From positions 1 to 64,000 of the forward strand of contig CAJLEF010000006.1 of NCBI GenBank assembly GCA_905205665.1: a DNA stretch of 64,000 nucleotides. Reading direction: 5' to 3'. A program made the position numbers and the translations under genes. The DNA comes from an uncultured Bacillota bacterium (lineage in GTDB: Bacteria; Bacillota_I; Bacilli_A; RF39; UBA660). Position 1 is the first letter of the stretch; each line of letters starts with the position of its first letter. The notes under the pieces were generated by a model. It searched no databases, was not told the origin of the DNA, and saw nothing but the letters and a program-made list of their open reading frames with translations. This document shows, in pieces, positions 1 through 8,656 of this stretch.

Positions 1-385
1 CATCATAACTGTTTAAGTTGATTTGATAAACTTTCTTTAAGGCTTCATATTCTTTGGCCTTTTTTACCTGTCTTAACAGTAAATGACATAAATATAAACC
101 ATTTTTTATATCACTGGTTTCATTATTATAATAATTGATTTCTAGATTGACATAAAACTCATCATTTTCTAAAACAACATCTGCTTCTGAATTTACAATG
201 TTTTTATTGACACCAATATTCGGATGGATTAGTTTAATATCTTTATCAATCATATCCATAGGAATACCTATTGCTAAACTGATGATTTTTCTTAGGTATT
301 CTAAACCTACTTTTTTCTCAGTAAATAACTTTTTGGCTACTTTATCTTTAAGTAAGGGAAATTTTATTTTTTCTTTCGTAATCAT
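1..385 (-). CDS. Rpn-type PD-(D/E)XK nuclease/transposase, copy 1 (partial)
   Basis: This is the 5' part of a second copy of the gene at 512-1360; the window edge removes its 3' end. The start ATG (383-385) has an upstream AAAGGAC ribosome binding site, as in the other copy. Its nucleotide sequence matches 976-1360 at an offset of 975 bases. Scattered, mostly silent differences are concentrated in the first ~240 bases, so the copies are paralogues that have begun to diverge rather than an assembly echo. Rpn proteins are DNA nucleases related to transposases; a role in recombination or phage defence is known for relatives and inferred here. Confidence 0.8.
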   Translation of the reverse strand, partial: MITKEKIKFPLLKDKVAKKLFTEKKVGLEYLRKIISLAIGIPMDMIDKDIKLIHPNIGVNKNIVNSEADVVLENDEFYVNLEINYYNNETSDIKNGLYLCHLLLRQVKKAKEYEALKKVYQINLNSYD

Positions 386-410
386 AATTCGTCCTTTCTT
401 TAAAAATGTT

Positions 411-424
411 CTTTTGTACAAAAG
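411..424. promoter_or_regulatory. 14-base perfect palindrome in the leader of copy 1
   Basis: CTTTTGTACAAAAG is a perfect palindrome in the 5' untranslated region, about 26 bases before the start codon. It lies downstream of a possible promoter (TTGCAA, 16 bases, TAGAAT). The same palindrome is at 1386-1399 in copy 2. An operator is one possible reading; no regulator is identified. Confidence 0.4.
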
Positions 425-480
425 TAGGCCTTATTCTACATATTAAAAATTTAATTGCAAGTCATTCGACAAAACATGTC

Positions 481-505
481 AAAAAAAACTCAGATATTAC
501 TGAGT
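481..505 (-). terminator. Rho-independent terminator of the Rpn gene
   Basis: On the minus strand ACTCAG and CTGAGT pair around a six-base loop and are followed by eight T. It begins 7 bases after the stop codon at 512. Confidence 0.8.
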
Positions 506-511
506 CCTTTT

Positions 512-1360
512 TTATTCATCTTTTAAATTTAATATTTCTTCTTTACTTAATCCTGTGGCAATCTCGATTTTTTCAATCGCTACATCAAGTTTTAGAAATC
601 CTTTGGCAATTTGTAGTCGTTCTTCTTGTTTGCCTTTACTATAGCCTTTATCATAGCAAGCATTCTCAAACATCTTATCTCGGTCATAATAAAGCATTTC
701 ATCAAAGTTTTTTAATAAATCTTCATTTTCTTTCATTAATTTTTTCATTAATTTATCACCCTCATAAATAGCATTTAACTTTTCTATGTCATCACATACG
801 AATAGATATAAGGCTTTTTCTAATGTCATATCTTCGCTCTTTACAAGAGTATTATAATCGATTTGTCTTAACTTTTCTAGATTGATATCAATGATTTCAA
901 TAAAATCACTTCTTTCAATATGATATTTTTTTTCATATAGTTTACTATGATAAACAAATTCATTTTTTCCTAACGCATCATAACTGTTTAAGTTGATTTG
1001 ATAAACTTTCTTTAAGGTTTCATATTCTTTAGCTTTTTTTACTTGTCTTAACAGTAAATGATATAAATACAAACCATTTTTTATATCATTGGTTTCATTA
1101 TTATAATAGTTGATTTCTAGATTGACATAAAACTCATCATTTTCTAGAACAACATCAGCCTCAGAATTTACAATGTTTTTATTAACGCCAATATTTGGAT
1201 GGATTAGTTTGATATCCTTATCAATCATATCCATAGGAATCCCTATTGCTAAACTGATGATTTTTCTTAGGTATTCTAAACCTACTTTTTTCTCAGTAAA
1301 TAACTTTTTGGCTACTTTATCTTTAAGTAAGGGAAATTTTATTTTTTCTTTCGTAATCAT
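512..1360 (-). CDS. Rpn family PD-(D/E)XK nuclease/putative transposase, copy 2
   Basis: The 282-residue protein has the layout of Rpn (PDDEXK_2) proteins: an N-terminal nuclease core and a C-terminal helical tail rich in Gly/Lys/Glu that ends in a TGLSKEEI-type segment. The likely active site is D69 (SEADVVL) with E82 in NLEIN. The usual Glu-x-Gln/Lys ending reads Glu-x-Asn, so full activity is uncertain. Start chosen at 1360 because AAAGGAC lies ~8 bases upstream; an in-frame upstream Met at 1396 has no such site. Family members occur as multicopy genes, which fits the tandem copy next door. Confidence 0.8.
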   Translation of the reverse strand: MITKEKIKFPLLKDKVAKKLFTEKKVGLEYLRKIISLAIGIPMDMIDKDIKLIHPNIGVNKNIVNSEADVVLENDEFYVNLEINYYNNETNDIKNGLYLYHLLLRQVKKAKEYETLKKVYQINLNSYDALGKNEFVYHSKLYEKKYHIERSDFIEIIDINLEKLRQIDYNTLVKSEDMTLEKALYLFVCDDIEKLNAIYEGDKLMKKLMKENEDLLKNFDEMLYYDRDKMFENACYDKGYSKGKQEERLQIAKGFLKLDVAIEKIEIATGLSKEEILNLKDE

Positions 1361-1385
1361 AATTCGTCCTTTCTTTAAAAATGTT

Positions 1386-1399
1386 CTTTTGTACAAAAG
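1386..1399. promoter_or_regulatory. 14-base perfect palindrome in the leader of copy 2
   Basis: This is identical to the palindrome at 411-424 and sits at the same distance from the gene start. It survived while flanking silent sites changed, but both leaders are nearly identical, so conservation is weak evidence. Confidence 0.4.
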
Positions 1400-1455
1400 T
1401 AGGCCTTATTCTACATATTAAAAATTTAATTGCAAGTCATTCGACAAAACATGTC

Positions 1456-1485
1456 AAAAAAAATATAGACATTTCTGCCTATATT
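1456..1485 (-). terminator. Rho-independent terminator of cysS
   Basis: The stem AATATAG/CTATATT is followed by T8 on the minus strand. It overlaps the last codons of cysS. The T-run is shared with the duplicated Rpn unit. Confidence 0.8.
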
Positions 1486-2867
1486 AATTCATAAGTAACA
1501 CCATCTCTTGTATCTTTAAGTAAAATTCCACGTTGTTCTAACTCATCTCTTATTTTATCTGCTGTTGCAAAATCTTTATTTTTCTTGGCTTCTTGGCGTT
1601 CTTCTATTTTAGTTTCAATAAACTTTTTTAAATTTTCATCTAATTCTTTTTCATTTAATAAATTAAGTGACAAAACACTATCCCAAGCTTTAATAAGTTC
1701 ATATTTTGTCTTATCATTTACTTCACTTTTTAATAATTCATAAATAAGGGAAATAGCATTTGCAGTATTTAAATCATCAGCAATATAACTCTTAAACTTT
1801 TCATCAAATAATTGGTAAGAGGCCTCATCTACTCCTCCTTCTTTAGTTAAAGTTGCAATTTTATTTTTTAATTTATGATAGCTTTGAGTCATATTATCTA
1901 AAATGTCATAACTAAATAACAATTGTTTACGATAATGGCTATTTAAACACATAAAACGATATACTAAAGGATCATATCCTTTACTCTCCAAAAGAGAAAC
2001 CGTTAAAAAGTCACCTTTACTCTTACTCATTTTACCTGTTTCATCATTTAAATGTTCACCATGCACCCAGTAAGAGCACCATTTATGACCTAAGAAAGCT
2101 TCACTTTGTGCAATTTCATTTGTATGATGTGGAAAAATGTTATCCACACCACCACAGTGAATATCCAAATACTCGCCTAGATTTTTAATGGAAATTCCAC
2201 TACATTCGATATGCCAACCAGGATATCCTACTCCCCAAGGACTTTCCCATTTAAGTTCTTGGCTTTCAAATTTTGATTTTGTAAACCAAAGAACAAAGTC
2301 AGCTTGATTTTTTTTGTTACTATCTTCTAAGACACTTTCTCTAGCACCAACAACCATTTCATCAGCTTTGTGATTGGTAAGGCAATAATAGTCTTTTAGT
2401 TTTGAAGTATCAAAATAAATATTGCCTCCACTTTCGTAAGCATAACCTTCTTTTAAAAGTTTACTAATAATTTCAAAATACATTTCAATATTTTCAGTTG
2501 CAGGAGATACAATTTCAGGCCACTTAATATTCAACTTAGCCGTATCACTTTTAAAAGCTTCCGTATAAAATTTAGCAATATCTAAAACTGTTTTATGTTC
2601 TTTTTTGGCTCCTTTGACCATTTTATCTTCTCCAGAATCAGAATCACTAGTTAAGTGTCCTACATCTGTGATATTCATACATCTTGTTACTTTATAACCT
2701 AAATAATTTAAAGTTTTTTCTAAAATATCTTCAAAAATATAGGTTCTTAAATTACCAATATGGGCATAATTGTATACGGTTGGACCACAAGTATACATTT
2801 TAACCTTTCCTTCTTCATGAGGAATAAAAGTTTCTACTTTTCTTGTGAGTGTATTATAAATTTTCAT
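1479..2867 (-). CDS. cysS: Cysteine--tRNA ligase
   Basis: Class I aminoacyl-tRNA synthetase that charges tRNA-Cys. At 462 residues it has the normal family length. Seen: HIGN at 36-39 (HIGH signature), KMSKS at 279-283, and zinc ligands C27, C222, H247 and E251. The segment after NITDV carries an insertion (GHLTSDSDSGEDKM) in place of the short DDKI loop, a variant found in some Firmicutes. The start has an AGGCGGG site upstream. The gene stands alone with its own terminator. Confidence 0.97.
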   Translation of the reverse strand: MKIYNTLTRKVETFIPHEEGKVKMYTCGPTVYNYAHIGNLRTYIFEDILEKTLNYLGYKVTRCMNITDVGHLTSDSDSGEDKMVKGAKKEHKTVLDIAKFYTEAFKSDTAKLNIKWPEIVSPATENIEMYFEIISKLLKEGYAYESGGNIYFDTSKLKDYYCLTNHKADEMVVGARESVLEDSNKKNQADFVLWFTKSKFESQELKWESPWGVGYPGWHIECSGISIKNLGEYLDIHCGGVDNIFPHHTNEIAQSEAFLGHKWCSYWVHGEHLNDETGKMSKSKGDFLTVSLLESKGYDPLVYRFMCLNSHYRKQLLFSYDILDNMTQSYHKLKNKIATLTKEGGVDEASYQLFDEKFKSYIADDLNTANAISLIYELLKSEVNDKTKYELIKAWDSVLSLNLLNEKELDENLKKFIETKIEERQEAKKNKDFATADKIRDELEQRGILLKDTRDGVTYELI

Positions 2868-2927
2868 CTAATCCCGCCTTTTCTTAGTGAGTATTATATC
2901 ATATTTTATGCAACTCATAAAATATCT

Positions 2928-3440
2928 TTATCGCTTATTATTATTGATTCTGTATCGGCAAATTTGATTTCCTTCGATGTCAATAACGCTCTCAAAGAAT
3001 TCTCCATTATTATTCATAATAATTTTTTTTGAGGCTACATTATCTTCATTACATGTAATAATAATTTTTTCAATTCCCAATTTTTTAGCTTTTTCAATTA
3101 ATAATCGGCAAATTTCTGTTCCATAACCTAATTTCCTTTTACTAGGAACGACTCCATACATTATATGACCATATATCATATAATTTTCATCACTTTCTGG
3201 ATTTATTCTTATACTCCCATGGCCGACAATCTTATTATTCTCTATTGCAAAATAAAATATTTCTTTAACACCATGATTATTTATTCCCTGTCTCTTATTT
3301 TTAACGTCCATTAAAAATTCATTAAAGTTTTCAGTTGTCGCGAAGGGTTTAAAGTCAGGATACATAGCAAAATATTCTTGATTATAATCGGAAATTCTGT
3401 AAAAGTCAGAAATATCATCTTCTTTTAAATAAATATTCAT
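2928..3440 (-). CDS. GNAT family N-acetyltransferase
   Basis: The 170-residue protein has the GNAT fold: strand-rich N-terminal half, FAIENNKIVGHGSIR, then the acetyl-CoA loop KLGYGTEICRLLIEKAKKLG (about 105-125) and a C-terminal segment typical of the superfamily. The acceptor substrate cannot be read from the sequence. The start is supported by AGGAGG ~7 bases upstream. It lies alone between cysS and the smpB terminator. Confidence 0.8.
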   Translation of the reverse strand: MNIYLKEDDISDFYRISDYNQEYFAMYPDFKPFATTENFNEFLMDVKNKRQGINNHGVKEIFYFAIENNKIVGHGSIRINPESDENYMIYGHIMYGVVPSKRKLGYGTEICRLLIEKAKKLGIEKIIITCNEDNVASKKIIMNNNGEFFESVIDIEGNQICRYRINNNKR

Positions 3441-3740
3441 ATTACATTTCCTCCTTTTTTATTCTATCACAAAAATCATTTTCTTTTAATTTAACTTTTT
3501 AACAATACCTATTTACTCTCAAATATCTTTATTTTTACAATGTAAAAAAATAGCTCCTCTCTAACGAAGAACTATTTTCTAGCTTAACATGCTTTGACCA
3601 AGTTAAGATTTTTTGAAATAATGTGTGATTTTAAGGAGCAATAAAATTTTGCTTATTTAAATGGCCATTTTTTAAAACATCTATTTATCTTTTTCCTCAT
3701 CACAGCTATTATCATAGCAAAGAAGTTTTTTATTTACAAG
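3441..3740. other. Intergenic region between smpB and the GNAT gene
   Basis: 300 bases with the smpB terminator near 3544-3577 and nothing else that I recognise. In relatives the tmRNA gene ssrA often follows smpB. I searched both strands for a tag-encoding segment and a tRNA-like acceptor end and see neither. Confidence 0.6.
3544..3577 (-). terminator. Rho-independent terminator downstream of smpB
   Basis: On the minus strand AAATAGTTC pairs with GAGCTATTT (one G-U pair), followed by a T-run. It is ~165 bases past the smpB stop codon. Confidence 0.7.
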
Positions 3741-4169
3741 TTAAAATTGTCTTTTTTGTTCTCTTTCTAAATCTCTTTTTTTGATACTTTCGCGCTTATC
3801 ATAAAGTTTTTTACCTTTACTAAGACCAATTAATACTTTTGCATGATTCTTTTTGATATATACCTTTAAAGGAATGATACTTATTCCATCTTCTTGACGC
3901 GCTTCTTTAAGTTTTTTTATTTCTGCTTTATGTAATAGTAATTTTCTCGTTCTTCTTTCATCATGATTAAAACGATTACCCTCGTCATATTTTGCAATAT
4001 ACATATTTAAAATATAGGCTTCATTATCTTTAATCGTAACAAAAGAGTCTCTTAAATCGACTGAACCCTTTCGAATACTTTTTATTTCTGTTCCAAAAAG
4101 TTCTAATCCTGCCTCATATTCTTTTAAAATTTCATAATCAAAATATGCTTTTTTATTTTTTATTTCCAT
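3741..4169 (-). CDS. smpB: SsrA-binding protein SmpB
   Basis: Binds tmRNA and delivers it to stalled ribosomes for trans-translation. At 142 residues it has the usual length. Seen: N-terminal NKKAYFDY, the GTEIKSIRKGSVDLRDSF core, and the basic C-terminal tail KKLYDKRESIKKRD that enters the ribosome. It normally follows rnr; here the HipA-like gene lies between them. No ssrA gene is visible nearby. Confidence 0.96.
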   Translation of the reverse strand: MEIKNKKAYFDYEILKEYEAGLELFGTEIKSIRKGSVDLRDSFVTIKDNEAYILNMYIAKYDEGNRFNHDERRTRKLLLHKAEIKKLKEARQEDGISIIPLKVYIKKNHAKVLIGLSKGKKLYDKRESIKKRDLEREQKRQF

Positions 4170-4187
4170 AAATTATTCACCTGTATT

Positions 4188-5375
4188 TTAACTTTCAATT
4201 AATTTTTTCAACTTTTCTATTTGTCCATTTAGCAAAAGACATAATTTGTTTATTCTTGCCTCTGAAAAATGCGTAATAAATTGATATTCATGTAATAAAT
4301 TATTAAACCATTTAACAATATCATCCAATTTACTGACATCGATTCGCTTAATGTCTTTTACGACTTTAATAATTTCATCAAATGATTTCGTTTCGTAAAA
4401 TAAACGACCTTCATTATAAAGGGGTAACTCATCTGAATCATAATAAAGAAGATTTAAACTTTGACCATTATCAAAAATAGGCGCCATACTTACCCATGTT
4501 AAAGTATTCACATCTCGTATTACTCCAAAGTTATTTAAATGTCTGTCTTCATTCATAATTAAAAAATCTAAAATATACATATTTTCCATTTCTATTCTAG
4601 CATTAGAAAGACCGTGCTCTTCCAATACTTTGATATAGTCTTCATAATCTTCGATACTATCATGCCGAATCATATCATTTCTAATTTGATAGCATGTAAT
4701 AAGTTCTGTATCTTTGGTAATAAAACAAGGACATTTAGACACAACAGTATCTTTATATATATCTAATGTGTATTCCACATGATGAAAACCAAGACGCCGA
4801 CATATTTCACTAGCTAAAACTTCATTAAAAGGTTGCATGGCTTCATTTTTATAACCACCTTTAAGTAAATATCTTGTACTATTTTCAATAATCCAAGCTT
4901 TTTTGAGCATTCCATCTGTTGTATTATTAGGAGTCTTTAAAGAACTTTCCTTAACTATAGTTTGACTATTTTTAGACAAGGAAGCTTCTAAAAATTCCGT
5001 ATAAGGAAAATCGTTATCAAAAAAATTAATATCATCATACTTTATATTCGTATTATATGGTTTTAGCCAATATTGGTCGGATAAAGATAAGCCAAATGCT
5101 TTATCTAACAAATCATTAGGAGCTGTGATACCTAATCGATGCAAAAGTATATCTAATTTATCACGCCACGATGGAATACCACGACCTTTAAACCACTCCG
5201 TAAGATTTCTTCTAAAAGGAGTATCATTAATTTCATTCTCGATATAAAAACTTTTTAATATATAAGGAGCATGTGAAATATCGTAAACATCATAAATATA
5301 ATCAAAAAATTGCGATGTTTCATTGTATTCAGCCACTAAAACTTCTGTATCTTTATTCATTAAAATACATTTCAT
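4188..5375 (-). CDS. HipA-like protein kinase domain protein
   Basis: The 395-residue protein resembles HipA-type Ser/Thr kinases. A glycine-rich/lysine segment YLLKGGYK (169-176) probably holds the ATP lysine. NEDRHLNNFG (275-284) matches the catalytic Asp-Arg-His-x-x-Asn motif, and FDNG (301-304) matches the metal-binding Asp loop. The N-terminal ~140 residues are of unknown function. There is no HipB-type antitoxin beside it, so a classic toxin pair is not supported. It sits 18 bases upstream of smpB and downstream of rnr, breaking an otherwise conserved cluster. The start has AAAGGAG upstream. Confidence 0.75.
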   Translation of the reverse strand: MKCILMNKDTEVLVAEYNETSQFFDYIYDVYDISHAPYILKSFYIENEINDTPFRRNLTEWFKGRGIPSWRDKLDILLHRLGITAPNDLLDKAFGLSLSDQYWLKPYNTNIKYDDINFFDNDFPYTEFLEASLSKNSQTIVKESSLKTPNNTTDGMLKKAWIIENSTRYLLKGGYKNEAMQPFNEVLASEICRRLGFHHVEYTLDIYKDTVVSKCPCFITKDTELITCYQIRNDMIRHDSIEDYEDYIKVLEEHGLSNARIEMENMYILDFLIMNEDRHLNNFGVIRDVNTLTWVSMAPIFDNGQSLNLLYYDSDELPLYNEGRLFYETKSFDEIIKVVKDIKRIDVSKLDDIVKWFNNLLHEYQFITHFSEARINKLCLLLNGQIEKLKKLIES

Positions 5376-5460
5376 AACAATTTTGCTCCTTTCTTATAAG
5401 GTCAAAAGACATATATATTGTATCAAATTTTTGAATAAAAGTCTTTTTATTGCTAAAAAT

Positions 5461-5490
5461 TAAAAAAGAAGATAATCTCGTTACCTTCTT
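5461..5490 (-). terminator. Rho-independent terminator of rnr
   Basis: AAGAAGGTAA pairs with TTATCTTCTT (one G-U), followed by TTTTTT on the minus strand, just after the rnr stop codon. Confidence 0.8.
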
Positions 5491-5506
5491 AAAAATACAT
5501 CGAATA

Positions 5507-7639
5507 TTATTTTGATGACTTTGGTTTCTTTTTTAAAGTATCTTTATCTTCCTTAACAACTTCGAAATCAATCATCGCTCTTTCTTTACTAGCGCCTACA
5601 CATTTTACTTTAACCTTATCACCAATACGATATGTTTTTTTGGTTGTATTTCCAATTAAAGATAATAATTCAGGGACATAATTAAAGTAATCACCTTTTA
5701 AAGAGTTTACGTGAACAAGACCTTCAATTAAATTAGGAAGTTCGACAAAGAAGCCAAAGCTAGTAACAGAACTTATAACTCCTTCATAAATTTCCCCAAT
5801 ATGACTTTCCATATATTCTGCCATTTTCATATCATCAACATCACGTTCAGCATTTTGGGCAGCTACTTCTCTTTCACTAGAATGTTCTGCGATAGAAACA
5901 AGGGCGTTATTTAAATAGTTAATTGTTGCCATAGAAAAATCTTTTTCAACTAAATATTTTTTTAATAAACGATGAACCGTCAAATCAGGAAATCTCCTAA
6001 TAGGACTTGTAAAATGTGTATAAGCTTTAGATGCTAATCCAAAGTGACCAATATTTTCTTTGGAATATTCAGCTTTTCTCATGCTTCTTAAAAGAAGAGA
6101 GGATAAAATTTTAAATTCTGGTTTATCATCTAGTTCTTTCAAAACATTTTGCATGGTTTTAGGTGTCATATCAAGTGTTCTTGTTTTTAAAGTATAACCT
6201 AAAGCTTTTAATAAATTAGTAAAATCATCAATTTTATCACTATTAGGGGCTCCATGAACACGATAGATAAACGGTAAATCCATATTATAAATATGAGAAG
6301 CAACTGTTTCATTAGCAGCAATCATAAAGTCTTCAATCATTTTTTCGCCATCTTCTCTTACCACTCTTACGATATCAATGGCTTTACCATTTTCGTCTTG
6401 AATAATTTCAGGTTCATCCAAATTAAAATCAATGTAGCCACGACCCATTTTTTCTTTTCGTAAAATATGGGCTAATGTATTCATTTCTTTTAAAGTATCT
6501 GCAAAAGGTTCATAACCATCAGGAATAATATCACGCATTAAAATATCATTGACAGCTTCATAAGTCATTTTTTTACTGCTTTTAATATAAGATTCAAAAA
6601 TATCATAATCAATAACTTTGCCTTTTTCGTTAATAGTCATCACACAACTCATTGTGAGTCTTATGACTCCTTCATTTAAAGAACAAATGCCATTTGATAA
6701 TTGATGGGGTAACATAGGAATAACCGTATTAGCAAGATAATTAGAAGTACCTCTTTTGTAAGCGTCATTACCAAGTCCTGTATTTTCTTTGACATAGTTA
6801 GAAACATCGGCAATATGAACACCTAAAATGTAATTAGAGCCATCTTTTTCTAAAGAAATCGCATCATCAATATCTTTTGTATGCGCGCCATCAATCGTAA
6901 ATATCATTTTGTCGGTTAAATTACGACGACCAATTAAGTCAGCAGGTGATACTTCTTCTGGTAAAGACAATAATTCTTCTTTGGTTTCTGCACTAAAATC
7001 AGGTTCAATGTCGTATTTATAAGCAATACTTAAAATATCTGTTCCAGGATCATCTTTATGTCCTAAAATTTTAATAACTTCACCTAAATATTTTTTTCTT
7101 CCAATTTCTTTCGTTAGTTTTACTAAAACTTTATGCCCTACAACACATCCTTGTAAACTTTTTTTATCTAATTTTATATTTAAATCTAGTCTTTCATCAT
7201 CTAATTTTAACCCTAAGCCTTTTTTAAACGAAACAATTTCTCCAACTAAATTATGAAGATTTCTTTCAATAATTTTAATAATATGACCTTCAGGTTTGAT
7301 TCCTTTATTTAAAACTTCTGCTAAAACAATATCCCCATCAATAGCTCCATTAGAGTTTTCACCACTGATATATAAATCGTCTTCCTTATTTAAGAGAACA
7401 AAACCAAAACCTTTTTTATTAGCTTGATATTTGCCAATTTTTAAACTAGGACAATTAGCAAGTAAGATATATTTATCTTTTTTAGTTTTATAGACAACAT
7501 AATCTTTTACAAGTTCTTCTAAAACATCTTGTAAATCTTTTAATTCTTCACTGGTTTCAAAACCCATTAAATCATTTATTTGTAATAATGTTTTTGCGTC
7601 ATATTCTTTTTTTAAAGTTTCTAACACTTGTTCTTTCAT
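5507..7639 (-). CDS. rnr: Ribonuclease R
   Basis: 3'-5' exoribonuclease that degrades structured RNA and takes part in tmRNA-linked quality control. 710 residues. Order: N-terminal winged-helix-like region (1-60), cold-shock domains, the RNB catalytic domain with D250, D256, D258 and D259 in TIDGAHTKDIDDA, then an S1 domain (about 615-695) and a lysine-rich tail. It is preceded by secG and followed by the HipA-like gene and smpB, so the secG-rnr-smpB order of Bacillus is recognisable. Confidence 0.97.
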   Translation of the reverse strand: MKEQVLETLKKEYDAKTLLQINDLMGFETSEELKDLQDVLEELVKDYVVYKTKKDKYILLANCPSLKIGKYQANKKGFGFVLLNKEDDLYISGENSNGAIDGDIVLAEVLNKGIKPEGHIIKIIERNLHNLVGEIVSFKKGLGLKLDDERLDLNIKLDKKSLQGCVVGHKVLVKLTKEIGRKKYLGEVIKILGHKDDPGTDILSIAYKYDIEPDFSAETKEELLSLPEEVSPADLIGRRNLTDKMIFTIDGAHTKDIDDAISLEKDGSNYILGVHIADVSNYVKENTGLGNDAYKRGTSNYLANTVIPMLPHQLSNGICSLNEGVIRLTMSCVMTINEKGKVIDYDIFESYIKSSKKMTYEAVNDILMRDIIPDGYEPFADTLKEMNTLAHILRKEKMGRGYIDFNLDEPEIIQDENGKAIDIVRVVREDGEKMIEDFMIAANETVASHIYNMDLPFIYRVHGAPNSDKIDDFTNLLKALGYTLKTRTLDMTPKTMQNVLKELDDKPEFKILSSLLLRSMRKAEYSKENIGHFGLASKAYTHFTSPIRRFPDLTVHRLLKKYLVEKDFSMATINYLNNALVSIAEHSSEREVAAQNAERDVDDMKMAEYMESHIGEIYEGVISSVTSFGFFVELPNLIEGLVHVNSLKGDYFNYVPELLSLIGNTTKKTYRIGDKVKVKCVGASKERAMIDFEVVKEDKDTLKKKPKSSK

Positions 7640-7691
7640 ATTTTCACCTTATATCCTATCCCTATTATACTGTCTTTTTGTTTTATCGACA

Positions 7692-7724
7692 ATAAAAAAA
7701 TAAATTCGAATAAATTATTCGAAT
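7692..7724 (-). terminator. Terminator between secG and rnr
   Basis: ATTCGAA/TTCGAAT hairpin with TTATTTTTTT following on the minus strand, immediately after the secG stop. Some read-through into rnr is likely, or rnr has its own promoter. Confidence 0.7.
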
Positions 7725-7943
7725 CTACTTTATATATAAGATGAAAGAAATAACCATAAATAACACACCTAAACAAGCTGTTAATCTTGTAATAAATAAT
7801 TCCATGCCTCTTTCTTTCACAACACCAAATAAACGATCATTTGTTGAGTTAATAATTTGACCTGCATCACTGGCTTTATTACTTTGTAAAAGTACTAAAG
7901 CAATAAGTAAAACAGAAATGATAAGTAATATTGTTTCTAACAT
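7725..7943 (-). CDS. secG: Preprotein translocase subunit SecG
   Basis: Small membrane partner of SecYE. 72 residues with two hydrophobic helices (about 3-20 and 50-70) joined by a polar loop with NRLFG-like NDRLFGVVKERG, as in the family. Position upstream of rnr matches Bacillus. Start supported by TTGGAGG upstream. Confidence 0.9.
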   Translation of the reverse strand: MLETILLIISVLLIALVLLQSNKASDAGQIINSTNDRLFGVVKERGMELFITRLTACLGVLFMVISFILYIK

Positions 7944-8003
7944 AAAGTTCCTCCAATTTCTTTGTATATTTATTCCACATGAATAAATTTACCATAAAGA
8001 TAT

Positions 8004-8597
8004 TTAAATATCAAGTGTATCAATTAAATAAGAATTAATTATTTTATAGACTTCTTCTCTACCTTTTTTAGTTACCGCAGAAAAGCGTACAAAATCATCT
8101 TCAAGCTTCAATGTTTCTTTTATAATCTTATCTTGTTTAGCTCTCATAGACATATTTACTTTATCATATTTAGTCGCGATGATAGTAATAGGAATATGAT
8201 AATACTGTAAGAAATTATACATCATAATATCATCTTCGGTTGGTTTATGGCGATAGTCAATAAGCATAAAAACATGATTTAAATTTTTACGTTTTTTTAA
8301 ATATTCTTCAATCATTAAGCCTATTTTTTTATCATTATCTTTTGATAATTTAGAATAACCATAACCAGGCACATCAACTAAATAAAAATCATGATTAATA
8401 TCATAGAAATTAAGAGTTTGAGTTTTACCTGGCTTACTAGAAGTACGTGCATAGTTTTTACGGCCAATTAAAGCATTAATAAAACTACTTTTACCAACAT
8501 TACTTCTACCTACTAATAAAAATTCTTTTTTAAAAGGTTCGGGGTACTGACTTTGTCTTACCGCGACATGAGTAAGTTCAACAAAATCAATTTTCAT
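8004..8597 (-). CDS. engB: Ribosome biogenesis GTP-binding protein EngB/YsxC
   Basis: GTPase needed for large-subunit assembly. 197 residues from the chosen start. Seen: P-loop GRSNVGKS (30-37), switch region with KPGKTQTLNFY, DVPGYGYSK (75-83), TKYDK, and a SAV G5 motif. Start taken at 8597 because AGGTG lies 7 bases upstream; an upstream in-frame ATG at 8645 would add 16 residues with no ribosome site. It follows the chaperonin-like gene by ~60 bases. Confidence 0.95.
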   Translation of the reverse strand: MKIDFVELTHVAVRQSQYPEPFKKEFLLVGRSNVGKSSFINALIGRKNYARTSSKPGKTQTLNFYDINHDFYLVDVPGYGYSKLSKDNDKKIGLMIEEYLKKRKNLNHVFMLIDYRHKPTEDDIMMYNFLQYYHIPITIIATKYDKVNMSMRAKQDKIIKETLKLEDDFVRFSAVTKKGREEVYKIINSYLIDTLDI

Positions 8598-8656
8598 ATA
8601 CATCACCTGTGGGTATATTATATGATATTTTAACTTGTTTTGCAAATTTATCCCTT

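Larger units (their letters stand above)
1..1463. repeat. Tandem direct duplication, 975-base period
   Basis: Positions 1-488 repeat at 976-1463. The shared block contains the gene 5' region, its start, the leader and the T-run that ends the transcription terminator of the gene lying upstream on the minus strand. Similarity stops exactly after the eighth A of the plus-strand A-run (488 and 1463). The repeated unit is therefore promoter, gene and terminator. The left boundary lies outside the window. Confidence 0.9.

Noticed and set aside
198..446. Plus-strand ORF identical to one at 1173-1421
   Set aside because: It is the antisense shadow of the duplicated Rpn gene; the identity follows from the tandem repeat.
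3441..3740. tmRNA (ssrA) next to smpB
   Set aside because: No tag reading frame and no tRNA-like ends on either strand.
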